A DNA stretch of 64,000 nt from Halochromatium roseum (GTDB taxonomy: Bacteria; Pseudomonadota; Gammaproteobacteria; Chromatiales; Chromatiaceae), in the NCBI RefSeq assembly GCF_016653315.1, contig NZ_NHSH01000040.1, positions 35,143 through 99,142 on the forward strand, written 5' to 3'. Shown in pieces: positions 17,176 to 26,173 of the stretch. The translations under genes were made by a program, and so were the position numbers. Numbering within the stretch: the first letter of the stretch is position 1; each line of letters starts with the position of its first letter. Under the pieces are notes generated by a model, which saw nothing but the letters and a program-made list of their open reading frames with translations, was not told the DNA's origin and made no database searches.

Positions 17176-17210
17176 GAGCGGCTCGACGAGCGGCTCGACG
17201 AGCGGCTAGC
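17176..17210. repeat. 12-bp tandem repeat (GAGCGGCTCGAC), 2.9 copies
   Basis: Two exact copies and one partial copy lie 41 bases before the menB start codon. The unit contains GAGC..GCTC, so each copy can also form a small hairpin. Confidence 0.85.
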
Positions 17211-17250
17211 GCCGAGGGCTTGCCTGCATGAGTAGACCAGAGAACAGACC

Positions 17251-18099
17251 ATGATCGAACAACACGTCGACCGCCGGCCCATTGCCTGGGAGTCCAAAAC
17301 CGCGCCTGGCTATCAAGATATCCTGATGCACCAGGCCGAGGGCATCGCCAAGCTCACCATCAACCGCCCGGAGGTGCGCAATGCGTTCCGTCCGGAGACG
17401 GTGCTGGAGCTGATCGACGCCTTTCATCGCGCGCATCTGGACCCTGAGGTTGGCGTCATCATTCTCACCGGTGCCGGCGAGCTGGCGTTCTGCTCCGGTG
17501 GTGATCAGCGCATCCGCGGCGACGGTGGTTACCGTGATGCCGCCGGTACCGAGCATCTCAACGTGCTCGAGCTGCAGCGGCAGATCCGCAGCCTGCCGAA
17601 GCCGGTGGTGGCGATGGTGGCCGGCTATGCGATCGGTGGCGGTCATGTGCTGCATCTGATCTGCGATCTCAGCATCGCCGCTGAGAATGCCCGCTTCGGC
17701 CAGACTGGCCCCAAGGTCGGCAGCTTCGACGCGGGCTTCGGCGCCGGCCAGATGGCGCGCACCATTGGTCTCAAGCGCGCCAAGGAGATCTGGTTCCTGT
17801 GCCGTCAGTACGATGCCCAAGAGGCGCTGCAGATGGGGTTGGTCAACAGGGTGGTGCCCGTTGCCGAGCTGGAAGCGACCACGGTTGACTGGTGTCGGCA
17901 GATGCTGCGCCACTCACCGACGGCTCTGCGGCTGCTGAAGGCGGCCTTCAATGCCGACAGCGATGGGCTGGCCGGCATCCAAGAGCTGGCCGGCAACGCG
18001 ACCGGACTCTTCTATCAAACCGCTGAGGCTCAAGAAGGCCGTGACGCCTTCCTCGAGAAGCGCGCGCCGGACTTTGGTCCATTTCGGCGGCGTCCGTAA
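17251..18099 (+). CDS. menB: 1,4-dihydroxy-2-naphthoyl-CoA synthase MenB
   Basis: This crotonase-fold enzyme closes the second ring of menaquinone from o-succinylbenzoyl-CoA. Typical features are [14 protein letters not shown], the oxyanion-hole region [28 protein letters not shown] and the MenB-specific [18 protein letters not shown]. The 282-residue length matches the family. ATG 17251 starts the typical N-terminal segment ending in [12 protein letters not shown]. It lies between menD and menA on the same strand. Confidence 0.95.
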   Translation: MIEQHVDRRPIAWESKTAPGYQDILMHQAEGIAKLTINRPEVRNAFRPETVLELIDAFHRAHLDPEVGVIILTGAGELAFCSGGDQRIRGDGGYRDAAGTEHLNVLELQRQIRSLPKPVVAMVAGYAIGGGHVLHLICDLSIAAENARFGQTGPKVGSFDAGFGAGQMARTIGLKRAKEIWFLCRQYDAQEALQMGLVNRVVPVAELEATTVDWCRQMLRHSPTALRLLKAAFNADSDGLAGIQELAGNATGLFYQTAEAQEGRDAFLEKRAPDFGPFRRRP

Positions 18100-18142
18100 A
18101 CCGCGGGCAGCCGAAGCCCATGTTGCTCATCATGTATCCGTC

Positions 18143-19081
18143 ATGCCTGATATGGTCCAGATGCCACCTACAGTAGAGCAGCCCGCGCCGCCCCGCTTCG
18201 GCCTGCAGTTGCAGCGTTGGATTGAGGCAGCGCGGCCTCGCACCCTGCCATTAGCGCTGTCGCCGGTCTTGGCTGGTCTGTGCTTGGCACTGGCACAAAG
18301 CGGGCGGCTGGCAGTCTTCACCGCCTTGGCGACGCTGATTGCCGCAGCTGGCATCCAGATTGGGACCAACCTGCACAACGACGCGGCTGATTTCGAGCGC
18401 GGCACCGATACCCCGGACCGGCTTGGGCCGGCACGCGCCGCGGCGCAAGGCTGGTTCAGTGCTGCTCAGGTCAAACGCGCTGCGCATCTGGTCTTCCTGT
18501 CCAGCTTCCTGCTCGGGCTGCTGCTGGTCGTGCGTGGTGGTTGGCCGATCTTCGCCCTGGGCGTCACTGCGATCGCCGCCGGTTATGCCTACACCAGCGG
18601 CCCCAAGCCGATTGCCTATGGCCCTTATGGAGAGCTGTTCGTGCTCGCCTTCTTCGGCATCGCCGCGGTTAGCGGTACTTACTATCTGCAGACACTCACG
18701 CTCTCGGTGCAGGCCATCACCCTCGGCGTCGCGCTGGGATTGCCGGCCGCAGCGGTGCTGCTGCTCAATAACTATCGTGACTTCGACACCGATCGCAGCG
18801 CCGGTCGGCGGACCCTCTGCCATCTGCTCGGCCGCCCGGCGGCGCGCGCCGTCTATGCGGTGTTGCTGGTGAGTCCGATCCCGCTGTTGATGCTGGGCGG
18901 TCTGCCGCTGCAGGGCTGGCCGCTGCTACTCGCACTGCCGCTGGCCGCGCTGCTGATCCGCAAGCTTTGGCACACCGAAGGCAGGGCGTTGAATCAACTG
19001 TTGGCCCGGACTGGCCAGTACCAGCTGGCCCTGACCTTGCTGTTGGGGTTGGGATTGCTGCTTGACGCTTGGTGGGTCTGA
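18143..19081 (+). CDS. menA: 1,4-dihydroxy-2-naphthoate polyprenyltransferase MenA
   Basis: This integral-membrane UbiA-family prenyltransferase adds the polyprenyl tail to dihydroxynaphthoate to form demethylmenaquinone. WIEAARPRTLPLALSPVLAG begins the first helix. The first aspartate-rich motif is TNLHNDAADFERGTDTPDR and the second is LLNNYRDFDTDRSAGRRTL. About eight to nine hydrophobic helices follow the family plan over 312 residues. ATG 18143 is used, though ATG 18152 or 18161 is also possible. It is 43 bases after menB. Confidence 0.93.
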   Translation: MPDMVQMPPTVEQPAPPRFGLQLQRWIEAARPRTLPLALSPVLAGLCLALAQSGRLAVFTALATLIAAAGIQIGTNLHNDAADFERGTDTPDRLGPARAAAQGWFSAAQVKRAAHLVFLSSFLLGLLLVVRGGWPIFALGVTAIAAGYAYTSGPKPIAYGPYGELFVLAFFGIAAVSGTYYLQTLTLSVQAITLGVALGLPAAAVLLLNNYRDFDTDRSAGRRTLCHLLGRPAARAVYAVLLVSPIPLLMLGGLPLQGWPLLLALPLAALLIRKLWHTEGRALNQLLARTGQYQLALTLLLGLGLLLDAWWV

Positions 19082-19140
19082 GCCTCAGAAGAGCGAGGCG
19101 GAAGTCGCTGCTCCAGAAGCTCTTCGAGTCTCTTGCTTGG

Positions 19141-19204
19141 GCTGAGTAGCCGTCCATTTTCTACTTCCCGATTCTTGCCAGACAGTGGTGCCCAAATCGG
19201 GAAG
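19141..19204 (-). repeat. Dispersed hairpin element, copy 1 (reverse orientation)
   Basis: AATCGGGAAG (19195-19204) and CTTCCCGATT (19164-19173) form a perfect 10-pair inverted repeat around a 21-base loop. Read on the minus strand, the second arm continues into a tail (GTAGAAAATGG and onward) that matches the plus-strand copy at 44381-44446 at 23 of 28 positions, all five differences being transitions. It sits between menA and menC. Confidence 0.7.
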
Positions 19205-19225
19205 CAGTTGGGGAATGGGTGCCCA

Positions 19226-20410
19226 ATGTCGCCGCGACTGGTACTGATGCCTTACAGACTACCCTTGCGCCAGCCCTGGCGCAGCGCGCATGGCCTTCGC
19301 CGCGAGCGAGAGGGTTGGCTGGTGCAGGCGTCTTGCCAAGGCGACTGCGGCTACGGTGATTGCGCGCCCTTGCCCGAGGCGGGAACCGAAACCTCGGGAG
19401 CCGCTGCAAAACGCTTGTCGTCCTGGTTACGAGATCACAAGCAGTCCAGCTTGGAGACGCAGCTCGCCCTGCTCAAGCGGCAGATCCCGTCGCCCACGCC
19501 CGCCGCTGATGCGGCACTGGAGACGGCCTTGCTCGATCTGTCCGCGCGCCACTGTGGTCTGACGCTGTATGCCTATCTCATGAGTTTGCAGGGCATGGAG
19601 ATAGCGGGCGACCAAGAGTCGGTCTTAGATCAGCATGCAGAGCGCGATCTAGCACTGAAGCCTGCGTCGGCACGCGCACCTGATCTGAAGTCGGACCAAG
19701 TTCGAGAACAAGCGCTGCAGTCGAGGGTAGAGATCCAGATCAACGCCGCGCTTGGCGCCGTTGCCGATCTGCAGCCTGAGCAGATCGACCAGGCGTTGGC
19801 CGCCGGCTTTCGGGTACTGAAGGTCAAGGTTGGGGTGGCACCGATCGAGCCTGAGCTCGAAGCGATCCAGCATCTCTGCGCGCGGCTTCCTGCTGCTGTG
19901 CGTTTGCGTCTGGATGCGAACCGTGCTTGGACGCTCGCAACAACGGGCAAGCTGATAGACGCTCTACGACCGATCGCGGATCAGATCGACTGTCTTGAGG
20001 AGCCTTGTGCGGAAGCGACTGACACCCAGCTTCGCACCCTGCAGGCGCAGGCACCTTTTGCATTGGCGCTCGACGAGTCCTTGCCGGGGCGCGGCTGGCC
20101 GCTCGATCCGGAACAACTGCCGCTGCGCCGCCTGGTGCTGAAACCAGGCGTCATCGGCGGTCTCCGACCAACCCTATCGCTAGCGCGGCGTGCTCAGGCC
20201 GCGGGCCTAGAAGTGGTGATCACCAGTCTGATCGAATCTGCCGCTGGGCTCTGGAGCAGCGCCCAGCTGGCGGCGGCGACCGGCTCGGCGTTCGCGCACG
20301 GGCTCGCGACCGCCGATTGGCTGGCAGCGGATTTGGGTGCAGCACCCGCGATTGAGGCGGGTCTTATCCAATTGCCAAGTCGTCCTGGAAGCGGCTTCGT
20401 GCACGGCTGA
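19226..20410 (+). CDS. menC: o-Succinylbenzoate synthase MenC
   Basis: This enolase-superfamily enzyme dehydrates SHCHC to o-succinylbenzoate. The catalytic lysine pair is K-x-K at 199-201 (RVLKVKVG). Metal ligands are in LRLDANRAW, CLEEPC and LALDESLPG, and the second-side lysine is in LVLKPGVIGGL. The N-terminal capping domain begins MPYRLPLRQPWRSAHG. A polar insert of ~50 residues (about 125-175) separates the capping domain and barrel. ATG 19226 gives 394 residues; the ribosome site is weak. Confidence 0.88.
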   Translation: MSPRLVLMPYRLPLRQPWRSAHGLRREREGWLVQASCQGDCGYGDCAPLPEAGTETSGAAAKRLSSWLRDHKQSSLETQLALLKRQIPSPTPAADAALETALLDLSARHCGLTLYAYLMSLQGMEIAGDQESVLDQHAERDLALKPASARAPDLKSDQVREQALQSRVEIQINAALGAVADLQPEQIDQALAAGFRVLKVKVGVAPIEPELEAIQHLCARLPAAVRLRLDANRAWTLATTGKLIDALRPIADQIDCLEEPCAEATDTQLRTLQAQAPFALALDESLPGRGWPLDPEQLPLRRLVLKPGVIGGLRPTLSLARRAQAAGLEVVITSLIESAAGLWSSAQLAAATGSAFAHGLATADWLAADLGAAPAIEAGLIQLPSRPGSGFVHG

Positions 20411-20504
20411 TGCATCCGTCAATCGCGATGGCTCTCGACGATAGCCTTGTGCCTCGTCAATGCGGTATGTTGTTCGCGATCTTTGCCTCGAAGGATGCAC
20501 AGCC

Positions 20505-21116
20505 ATGGCCACATCAGCAGAAGACATTTGGGCGCTGTTCCAAGAAACCGACCGGAAGATTCAGGAGTCCGATGCCCGTTTAACCCAGCTTTTCAAGGAG
20601 ACCGACCGAAAGATGCAGGAGGCTGATGCACGGTTGACGCAACGCTTTGAGCAGACTGACCACAAGATCCGAGCGCTGAGTGAGCTGATTGGCCGTCAGG
20701 GGAATCGGCTTGGCGAATTCGTGCAGGAGATGGTCCGTCCGGCGGTGGTGGGTCTGCTGCGTGAGCGCGGTCTGCCGGTGCATCAGGTAGCACCCAATCT
20801 GAGCGCTTATGACGACAATGGTCAGCTCCTCGCTGAGATCGACCTGCTCGCGCTCAACGCTCAGGTGGCCGTGGCCGTGGAGTGCAAATCTCACCTCAGC
20901 ATTGACGACGTCAACGACCATCTAGAGCGTCTCGGGGCCTTCAAGCACTGCTTTCCGCAATACCAGACCTATCAGCTCTTAGGGGCCGTCGCTGGCATGG
21001 TGGTCCCGGATCAGGTCGGGCGTTTTGCCTACCGCAAGGGCCTGTTCGTGCTCGCCCAATCCGGCAACGCCATCGAGATTCGTAATGACAGCCGCTTCCA
21101 GCCAAAGACCTGGTAA
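20505..21116 (+). CDS. Coiled-coil plus PD-(D/E)XK nuclease-fold protein (DUF3782-like)
   Basis: The 203-residue product has two parts. Residues ~5-65 hold three near-repeats of the type ETDRKIQESDARLTQLF, predicted to be a coiled coil. Residues ~85-200 resemble the restriction-endonuclease fold, with LLAEIDLLALN and VAVAVECKSHLS giving the D-x(n)-E-x-K catalytic pattern. Such proteins are common in cyanobacteria and purple bacteria, and their biological role is not established. It stands alone between menC and menH with no link to quinone chemistry. ATG 20505 has AAGGA upstream; an in-frame ATG at 20460 is an alternative. Confidence 0.75.
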   Translation: MATSAEDIWALFQETDRKIQESDARLTQLFKETDRKMQEADARLTQRFEQTDHKIRALSELIGRQGNRLGEFVQEMVRPAVVGLLRERGLPVHQVAPNLSAYDDNGQLLAEIDLLALNAQVAVAVECKSHLSIDDVNDHLERLGAFKHCFPQYQTYQLLGAVAGMVVPDQVGRFAYRKGLFVLAQSGNAIEIRNDSRFQPKTW

Positions 21117-21247
21117 GCCAGCCTCACGGATCGATCCGGGCCTCGTTTTCGCGAGATTCTTTCACGACGATCAGCGCCGACCCTAATCCGGCGCCTCGGC
21201 CGCAGCGCACGGCTAGACTCAGCAGCAGAGGCTGCGAGCCGCGAGGG

Positions 21248-22102
21248 GTGACCAGGCTGATCAAGCCAATCGAATCAGCACGAACGTGTCTCAACGGCGC
21301 CGATGCGCACCCTGCGCTCGCCGAGCAAGGCTTTCGCGCAGTACGCATCGGTGGCCTAGAGACCGATCAGCCACCGCAAAGCCTGTTGCTGCATGGGTTC
21401 ACCGGCTTGGCCGAAGACTGGTGCGCGTGCTGGCCGTGCACTGTGCCCGCGCTGGCGGTCGATCTTCCCGGGCATGGCGGCAGCATGGCTCCTGAGGGCG
21501 GGTTCGATGACGCCCTACGCCGTCTGCTCGTCGCCCTACCGGCTTCAATCGATCGCATCGTCGGCTATTCGCTCGGCGGTCGGCTCGCACTCGGTTTGCT
21601 GCGGCTCGCACCAGAGCGTTTTGACCAAGCGATGATCCTGTCTGCCCATCCGGGCTTGATTGAGCCTGATGAGCGTGCATCTCGCCGCTTCGCCGACCAA
21701 CGCTGGATCAGCCTGCTTGAGCAGAAAGGGCTTGCCGCCTTTGTTGAAGCATGGGAGCGGCTGCCTTTGTTTGCGTCCCAGATGGGCCTGTCGCCGGCAT
21801 CTTTGGCGCAACAGCGCGAGCGGCGCCTGAGCCAGCACCCGAGCGCGCTCGCGGCCTCGCTGCGTGTGCATGGGTTGGCTGAGATGCCGCCCATGCAGGA
21901 TGCCATTCGCGACTATCCGGGCGAGCTGCACTGGGTTGCGGGTAGCCAGGATCGAAAATTCAGCGTACTGGCGCGCGAGGTCGCGGCTTGGCGTCCAGCG
22001 ACGCGGCTGCACCTGTTAGCAGGTGTCGGCCACAATCTGCTGCTGGAGGCGCCCGAGCAGCTGCAGGGCTTGCAGCTGAGACGCCAGCCCTTTGCAGGTT
22101 AA
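21248..22102 (+). CDS. menH: MenH-like alpha/beta hydrolase (SHCHC synthase)
   Basis: This 284-residue protein resembles MenH, which eliminates pyruvate from SEPHCHC to give SHCHC. Features are LLLHGFTGLAEDW (oxyanion region), AVDLPGHGGS, the nucleophile elbow VGYSLGGRLALGLL and the histidine motif GVGHNLLLEAP. An aspartate at the acid position is in VAGSQDRKFS. Unlike the hydrolase-like protein before menF, all triad positions seem present. GTG 21248 is the only reasonable start, although the ribosome site is poorly spaced. It completes the MenF-D-H-C-B-A set here except for MenE. Confidence 0.8.
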   Translation: MTRLIKPIESARTCLNGADAHPALAEQGFRAVRIGGLETDQPPQSLLLHGFTGLAEDWCACWPCTVPALAVDLPGHGGSMAPEGGFDDALRRLLVALPASIDRIVGYSLGGRLALGLLRLAPERFDQAMILSAHPGLIEPDERASRRFADQRWISLLEQKGLAAFVEAWERLPLFASQMGLSPASLAQQRERRLSQHPSALAASLRVHGLAEMPPMQDAIRDYPGELHWVAGSQDRKFSVLAREVAAWRPATRLHLLAGVGHNLLLEAPEQLQGLQLRRQPFAG

Positions 22103-22116
22103 AGCCAGGTTAAAGC
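22095..22116. repeat. 11-bp tandem duplication containing both convergent stop codons
   Basis: CAGGTTAAAGC occurs twice in succession. The TTAA in the first copy supplies the menH stop (TAA 22100-22102). The TTAA in the second copy supplies the speA stop on the opposite strand (22110-22112). Confidence 0.85.
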
Positions 22117-24170
22117 CGCCCGAGATAGGTATACCCATAGAGCCCGGCCTTGAGTTCGGAATAAAGCTGCTCGCGCAGCTCGCGCTCGAGCGCGGCGCCG
22201 TCGAGGCGGCGGCGGTATTGAGCGAGCAGGGCGCGGGGCTCGAAATGCACCCTGGCCAAGAGTTCATCGGCCGAATCACCATGCTCGAGCTCGAGCAGCC
22301 GCCAGCCTTCGGGCTGGTCATCGTCGAGTTCGATAGCGACCGCGTCGGTGTCGCCGAACAGGTTGTGCATGTCACCTAAGATCTCCTGATAAGCGCCGAC
22401 CAGGAAGAAGCCGATCAGGTAGGTCTCCTGCTGCGGATCGAAGGCATGTACGGGCAGACTGGCCTCGATGCCGTCCTGATCGACATAGTGGGCGATGCAG
22501 CCATCGGAGTCGCAGGTGAGGTCGTGGATGACGCCGCGCTCGGTGGGTGCCTCGTCGAGCCGCTGCAACGGGCAGATCGGGAAGATCTGATCGATGGCCC
22601 AGACGTCCGGCAGCGACTGGAACAGCGAGAAGTTGCAGAACAGCTTGTCCGCGAGCTGAGCGTCGATCTGCTCCAGTACTGCGCGCTGGCGGCGATTGGC
22701 GTGCGAGAGACGCGGGCGCAGCGCGCGGCAGCTGGCGATGAACAGCTCATCAGCACGGGCGCGGGCGATCAATCCGCGCGGGCCAAGCGGGCCGAGCTGA
22801 CCAGTGGCAAAACGCCGGCGCAGCGCTTGGACCGCCGCTTCGGCCTCCTCGTAGACCGCAAGCGCTGGAGCCTGGTTGGCCTCGCGCAGCGCTTGCTCAA
22901 GGCGCTCGATTTCGGGTTCGCGGGTCGCTGATCTTTGCGCTGCGCTATGCGCGTCTTCAAGCCTTTCTCCCTCTTGCACTCTCCATTGCGCTTGCTCAGG
23001 CCGGTCAACCGGTTCTGGTCCACGAGGCGCCGGTGCTTGATGAGGCGCGGCCCCTTGCGCTGAGGTGACTGGCTCGAATGGGACCTGCGAGCGATGGCTC
23101 GGCATGCCCTCGCTGGCCCGCTCGCGATCGACGACATCGGTGATCAGCACGGCATGATGGGCGGTGAGCGCGCGGCCGGATTCGGTGATCAGGTCTGGCT
23201 CAGGGAGCGCGTGCTCGGCGCAGAGCCGGGCGAGGGTGGTGACGATGGCCTCGGCGTAGTCCTCGGCGCGATAGTTCATCGAGCAATAGGCGCGGGTGTG
23301 GCTGCCCTCGTAGTCGACGCCGAGTCCGCCGCCGAGATCGAGGATGCGCGGCCGGGTGCCAAGCGCGTGCAGCGCGGCGTAGAACTGGCCCAGTTCGGCG
23401 ACGCCGGCGCGGATGTCGTCAAGGCTCGGGATCTGCGAGCCAAGATGCGCGTGTAGTAGTTGCAGCCAGTGCAGCTTGTCGGCGCCGCGCAGGCGTTCGA
23501 CCAGCGCTAGCAACTGGCTTGCTGAGAGGCCGAACTTGGCCTTGTCGCCGCCGCTGTTCTGCCAGTTGCCAGTGGCCGCTGCGGCCAGACGGATGCGCAC
23601 GCCCAGTGCTGGCTCGATGCCGAGCCGTTCAGCCTCTTGCAGCACCAGATCGAACTCTGAGGGTTTCTCGATGACGATGTGCACCCTCAGCCCGAGGCGC
23701 TGACCGATCAGCGCCAGGCGGATGTATTCGCGGTCTTTGTAACCATTGCAGATGACTGGCTGATCGGGCGGTACCAGCGCCATTACGGCCATCAGCTCGG
23801 GCTTGCTGCCGGCCTCGAGGCCAAGGCCGCCGGCGCTCAGTAGTGCCTGCACCACGCTGCGTTGCTGGTTGACCTTGATCGGATAGACTGGCCGATAGCC
23901 GCCCTGGTAGCCGTGTGCAGCAATGGCCGCGGAAAAGGCGCCTTGGAGCCGATGCACGCGATGGCGCAGGATGTCGTCGAAGCGCACCAGCACCGGCAAG
24001 GAGAGTCCGGCATCGCGCAGCCGCTCAGCGAGTTGGATCAGGTCGATGCGCGTTTCGGAGCCGGGATGCGGGCGGGCGCGGAGATGGCCGCTAGGACCGA
24101 TCTCGAAATACCCTTCCCCCCAGCGCTCGATGGCGTAGATGAGATCGCAGCGGGGGTCAGGGGGTGCCAT
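22110..24170 (-). CDS. speA: Biosynthetic arginine decarboxylase SpeA
   Basis: This PLP enzyme turns arginine into agmatine for polyamine synthesis. The PLP lysine is Lys99 in YPIKVNQQRSVV. Other family elements are GLEAGSKPELMAVMAL, CNGYKDREYIRLAL, KFGLSASQLLALVERL, ILDLGGGLGVDYEGS, EPDLITESGRALTAHH and the C-terminal CDSDGCIAHYVDQDG with FFLVGAYQEILGDMHNLFGD. Its 686 residues exceed the usual ~630-660. The extra length is a hydrophilic Pro/Glu/Arg-rich insert at about residues 348-425. The start (ATG 24170) overlaps the end of the broken hepT gene by 14 bases. Confidence 0.94.
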   Translation of the reverse strand: MAPPDPRCDLIYAIERWGEGYFEIGPSGHLRARPHPGSETRIDLIQLAERLRDAGLSLPVLVRFDDILRHRVHRLQGAFSAAIAAHGYQGGYRPVYPIKVNQQRSVVQALLSAGGLGLEAGSKPELMAVMALVPPDQPVICNGYKDREYIRLALIGQRLGLRVHIVIEKPSEFDLVLQEAERLGIEPALGVRIRLAAAATGNWQNSGGDKAKFGLSASQLLALVERLRGADKLHWLQLLHAHLGSQIPSLDDIRAGVAELGQFYAALHALGTRPRILDLGGGLGVDYEGSHTRAYCSMNYRAEDYAEAIVTTLARLCAEHALPEPDLITESGRALTAHHAVLITDVVDRERASEGMPSHRSQVPFEPVTSAQGAAPHQAPAPRGPEPVDRPEQAQWRVQEGERLEDAHSAAQRSATREPEIERLEQALREANQAPALAVYEEAEAAVQALRRRFATGQLGPLGPRGLIARARADELFIASCRALRPRLSHANRRQRAVLEQIDAQLADKLFCNFSLFQSLPDVWAIDQIFPICPLQRLDEAPTERGVIHDLTCDSDGCIAHYVDQDGIEASLPVHAFDPQQETYLIGFFLVGAYQEILGDMHNLFGDTDAVAIELDDDQPEGWRLLELEHGDSADELLARVHFEPRALLAQYRRRLDGAALERELREQLYSELKAGLYGYTYLGRL

Positions 24171-24664
24171 GGTTTGAGGGCGAGACGTTCATGCGGGTTT
24201 GTGCAAAAGCGCGGATGCGCTCGTAGGTCTCCAGTAACAGGGCCGTGTACTCGCCGGCGAGAATCAAATCAGCGGCTAATGCGTCCGCACTCTCCATATA
24301 TTCATGCACGAGTCGATTGCGCAGCTTGCGCGCCTGCAGCCAGTCTTCGGTGCTGTCCAAGACGCCGAGTCGTTCTTCTCGATTGAGCACCTCGATCTGG
24401 GCGCCCCGGTCGCTCTGCCAAGGCCATGAGCCAGCGTGGCAGGAGTTTATCGGCGATGGTGTCCTGCATGCGACCGTAACGTGAGATGAAGGCCTCCATC
24501 TGCTCGGCAAGCTCGGGCGCTGATTCCAGTTTTCTTACCCAATCGGCATCGATCGGATGCGCGAAGAGCCGCTGATGGTTGAAATGCAAATGCCGCGCCT
24601 CGCGTCGAACGATCTCCAGTGTCGGGAGGAAGCGAGCAAGCGGAAGCAGTGTGTCAGCGGTCAT
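24157..24664 (-). pseudogene. hepT: HepT-like HEPN toxin, frameshifted
   Basis: Two overlapping frames together encode one HEPN-domain protein. The first, from ATG 24664, encodes MTADTLLPLARFLPTLEIV through ADKLLPRWLMALAE. The second continues with GAQIEVLNREERLGVLDS and holds the RNase motif R-x4-H-x-Y in RNRLVHEY, then ends at 24157. The frame switch is near 24405-24425. HepT is the RNase toxin of the HEPN/MNT system, neutralised when MntA adds AMP to the tyrosine of that motif. Loss of the toxin while the antitoxin stays intact is a common end state. A sequencing error is the alternative. Confidence 0.75.
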
Positions 24665-24960
24665 AATTGAACTCCCGTGCGTTGGGCTTCGCGATGCACT
24701 GGACCCGCATTGGTCTGACCGTCGACGGTCAGTACATCGATGGGCTGATCGCCGAGGCGCATCTGAAGCCGAGCCACCAGTTGCAGCCGTTTTCGTGCCT
24801 GGTCCAGGATCGTCTGATCTGACTCGACGAGTAGGTCAATGTCACCCCCGCGGCGCTGGTCATCCAGGCGTGAGCCAAACAGCCGCACGCGGACATGATC
24901 GCCGAAGACTTCGTGTGTCGTCTGGCGAATGATCTCGATCTGATCGGGAGTGAGTCGCAT
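24661..24960 (-). CDS. mntA: MntA-like minimal nucleotidyltransferase antitoxin
   Basis: This is a 99-residue protein with the minimal nucleotidyltransferase signature FGSRLDDQRRGGDIDLLVE (G-S-x9-D-x-D). ATG 24960 is chosen; a longer frame upstream has no domain content. It overlaps the hepT start by four bases, the usual HEPN/MNT arrangement. In known pairs MntA transfers AMP to HepT to block its RNase activity; here the toxin gene is frameshifted. Confidence 0.82.
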   Translation of the reverse strand: MRLTPDQIEIIRQTTHEVFGDHVRVRLFGSRLDDQRRGGDIDLLVESDQTILDQARKRLQLVARLQMRLGDQPIDVLTVDGQTNAGPVHREAQRTGVQL

Positions 24961-24991
24961 GGCTCCACAGTATAGATCGGAGAGACTTTGT

Positions 24992-25023
24992 CTGTGCGGG
25001 TCGCTGTGCGGGTCGCTGTGCGG
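24992..25023. repeat. 12-bp tandem repeat (CTGTGCGGGTCG), 2.7 copies
   Basis: Two exact copies and a partial copy lie in the divergent gap between mntA and moxR. Further along, GTTAC (25064-25068) and GTAAC (25076-25080) form a small inverted repeat that could be an operator for moxR. Confidence 0.8.
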
Positions 25024-25147
25024 CAAGGGGCCTCGACGAATCCTTAACGGGTTGTAATCTTCGGTTACGCTTGCGGTAACGGCTGAGCCCATATCCTTAA
25101 ATAGTGGTTTGAGTGTCGATACGATTCAGCGACGAGGAGGGCAGGTG

Positions 25148-26149
25148 ATGGCGAACAGCGATGAGGCATCAGCGGCAGGCAGTTCGGTACAGCAGGCGTT
25201 TGCGCAAGCGCGTGCTGATCTGTGTGAGCGAATTGTCGGTCAGGAAGCGCTGATCGAGCGGCTGCTGATCGCGCTGCTGGCCGATGGCCATCTGCTGGTT
25301 GAGGGCGCGCCAGGCCTGGCCAAGACGACCGCGATCAAGGAGCTTGCGCTGCGCATTGAGGGCGATTTCCAGCGCGTGCAGTTCACCCCGGACCTGCTGC
25401 CTGGCGACCTGACGGGCACCGATGTCTACCGCCCTGAGACCGGCGAGTTCCAGTTCCAGCGCGGACCGCTGTTCCATAACCTGGTGCTGGCCGATGAGGT
25501 CAATCGGGCGCCTGCAAAGGTGCAGTCGGCGTTGCTCGAGGCGATGGGTGAGCGCCAGATCACCGTTGGCGGGCAGACCTATGCGCTGCCGGAGCCGTTT
25601 TTGGTGATGGCGACGCAGAACCCGATCGAGCAGGAAGGGACTTATCCGCTGCCGGAGGCGCAGCTGGACCGTTTTTTGATGCACGTTCGCGTTGGTTATC
25701 CAGACCCGAAGACCGAGCGCGGCATCCTAGCGATCGCGCGCGCAGAGGCGCGTGGGCAGCTGCGTCAGCGCTCCGATAAGGCGCCGATGATCAGCCGCGA
25801 GCAGGTGTTCGCGGCGCGTGCTGAGGTGATGGCGCTGCATATGGCCGACAATCTCGAGGAATACCTGGTGCAGCTGGTGCTGGCGACCCGTGACCCGGCG
25901 CCTTATGACTCAGGGCTGGCGCGCATGGTCGACTATGGCGCTAGCCCGCGCGCAACGATTGCCTTGGACCGCTGTGCTCGCGCGCGTGCCTGGCTGCGTG
26001 GCGGGGACTATGTGACGCCCGATGATTGCCATGCGGTTGCGTACGATGTCCTGCGCCATCGAATCCTGCTCAGCTATGCCGCCGAGACTGAGGGGCTAAC
26101 GTCGGATGCGCTGGTTGCGCAGCTGATCCGTCGGGTGCCGATGGTCTGA
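25148..26149 (+). CDS. moxR: MoxR-family AAA+ ATPase
   Basis: This 333-residue AAA+ chaperone-like ATPase has Walker A GAPGLAKT at 53-60, Walker B LVLADEVNRAPAKVQ, sensor 1 in LVMATQNPIEQEGTYPLPEA and arginine-finger region QLDRFLMHV. MoxR proteins work with von Willebrand (VWA) domain proteins as metal-dependent assembly or maturation factors. ATG 25148 follows GAGGAGGG; an upstream in-frame GTG at 25109 is less likely. It heads the run moxR-DUF58-DUF4381-batA-batBC-batD. Confidence 0.93.
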   Translation: MANSDEASAAGSSVQQAFAQARADLCERIVGQEALIERLLIALLADGHLLVEGAPGLAKTTAIKELALRIEGDFQRVQFTPDLLPGDLTGTDVYRPETGEFQFQRGPLFHNLVLADEVNRAPAKVQSALLEAMGERQITVGGQTYALPEPFLVMATQNPIEQEGTYPLPEAQLDRFLMHVRVGYPDPKTERGILAIARAEARGQLRQRSDKAPMISREQVFAARAEVMALHMADNLEEYLVQLVLATRDPAPYDSGLARMVDYGASPRATIALDRCARARAWLRGGDYVTPDDCHAVAYDVLRHRILLSYAAETEGLTSDALVAQLIRRVPMV

Positions 26150-26173
26150 GGGCTGAGGGCTGAGGTTGAGCTA

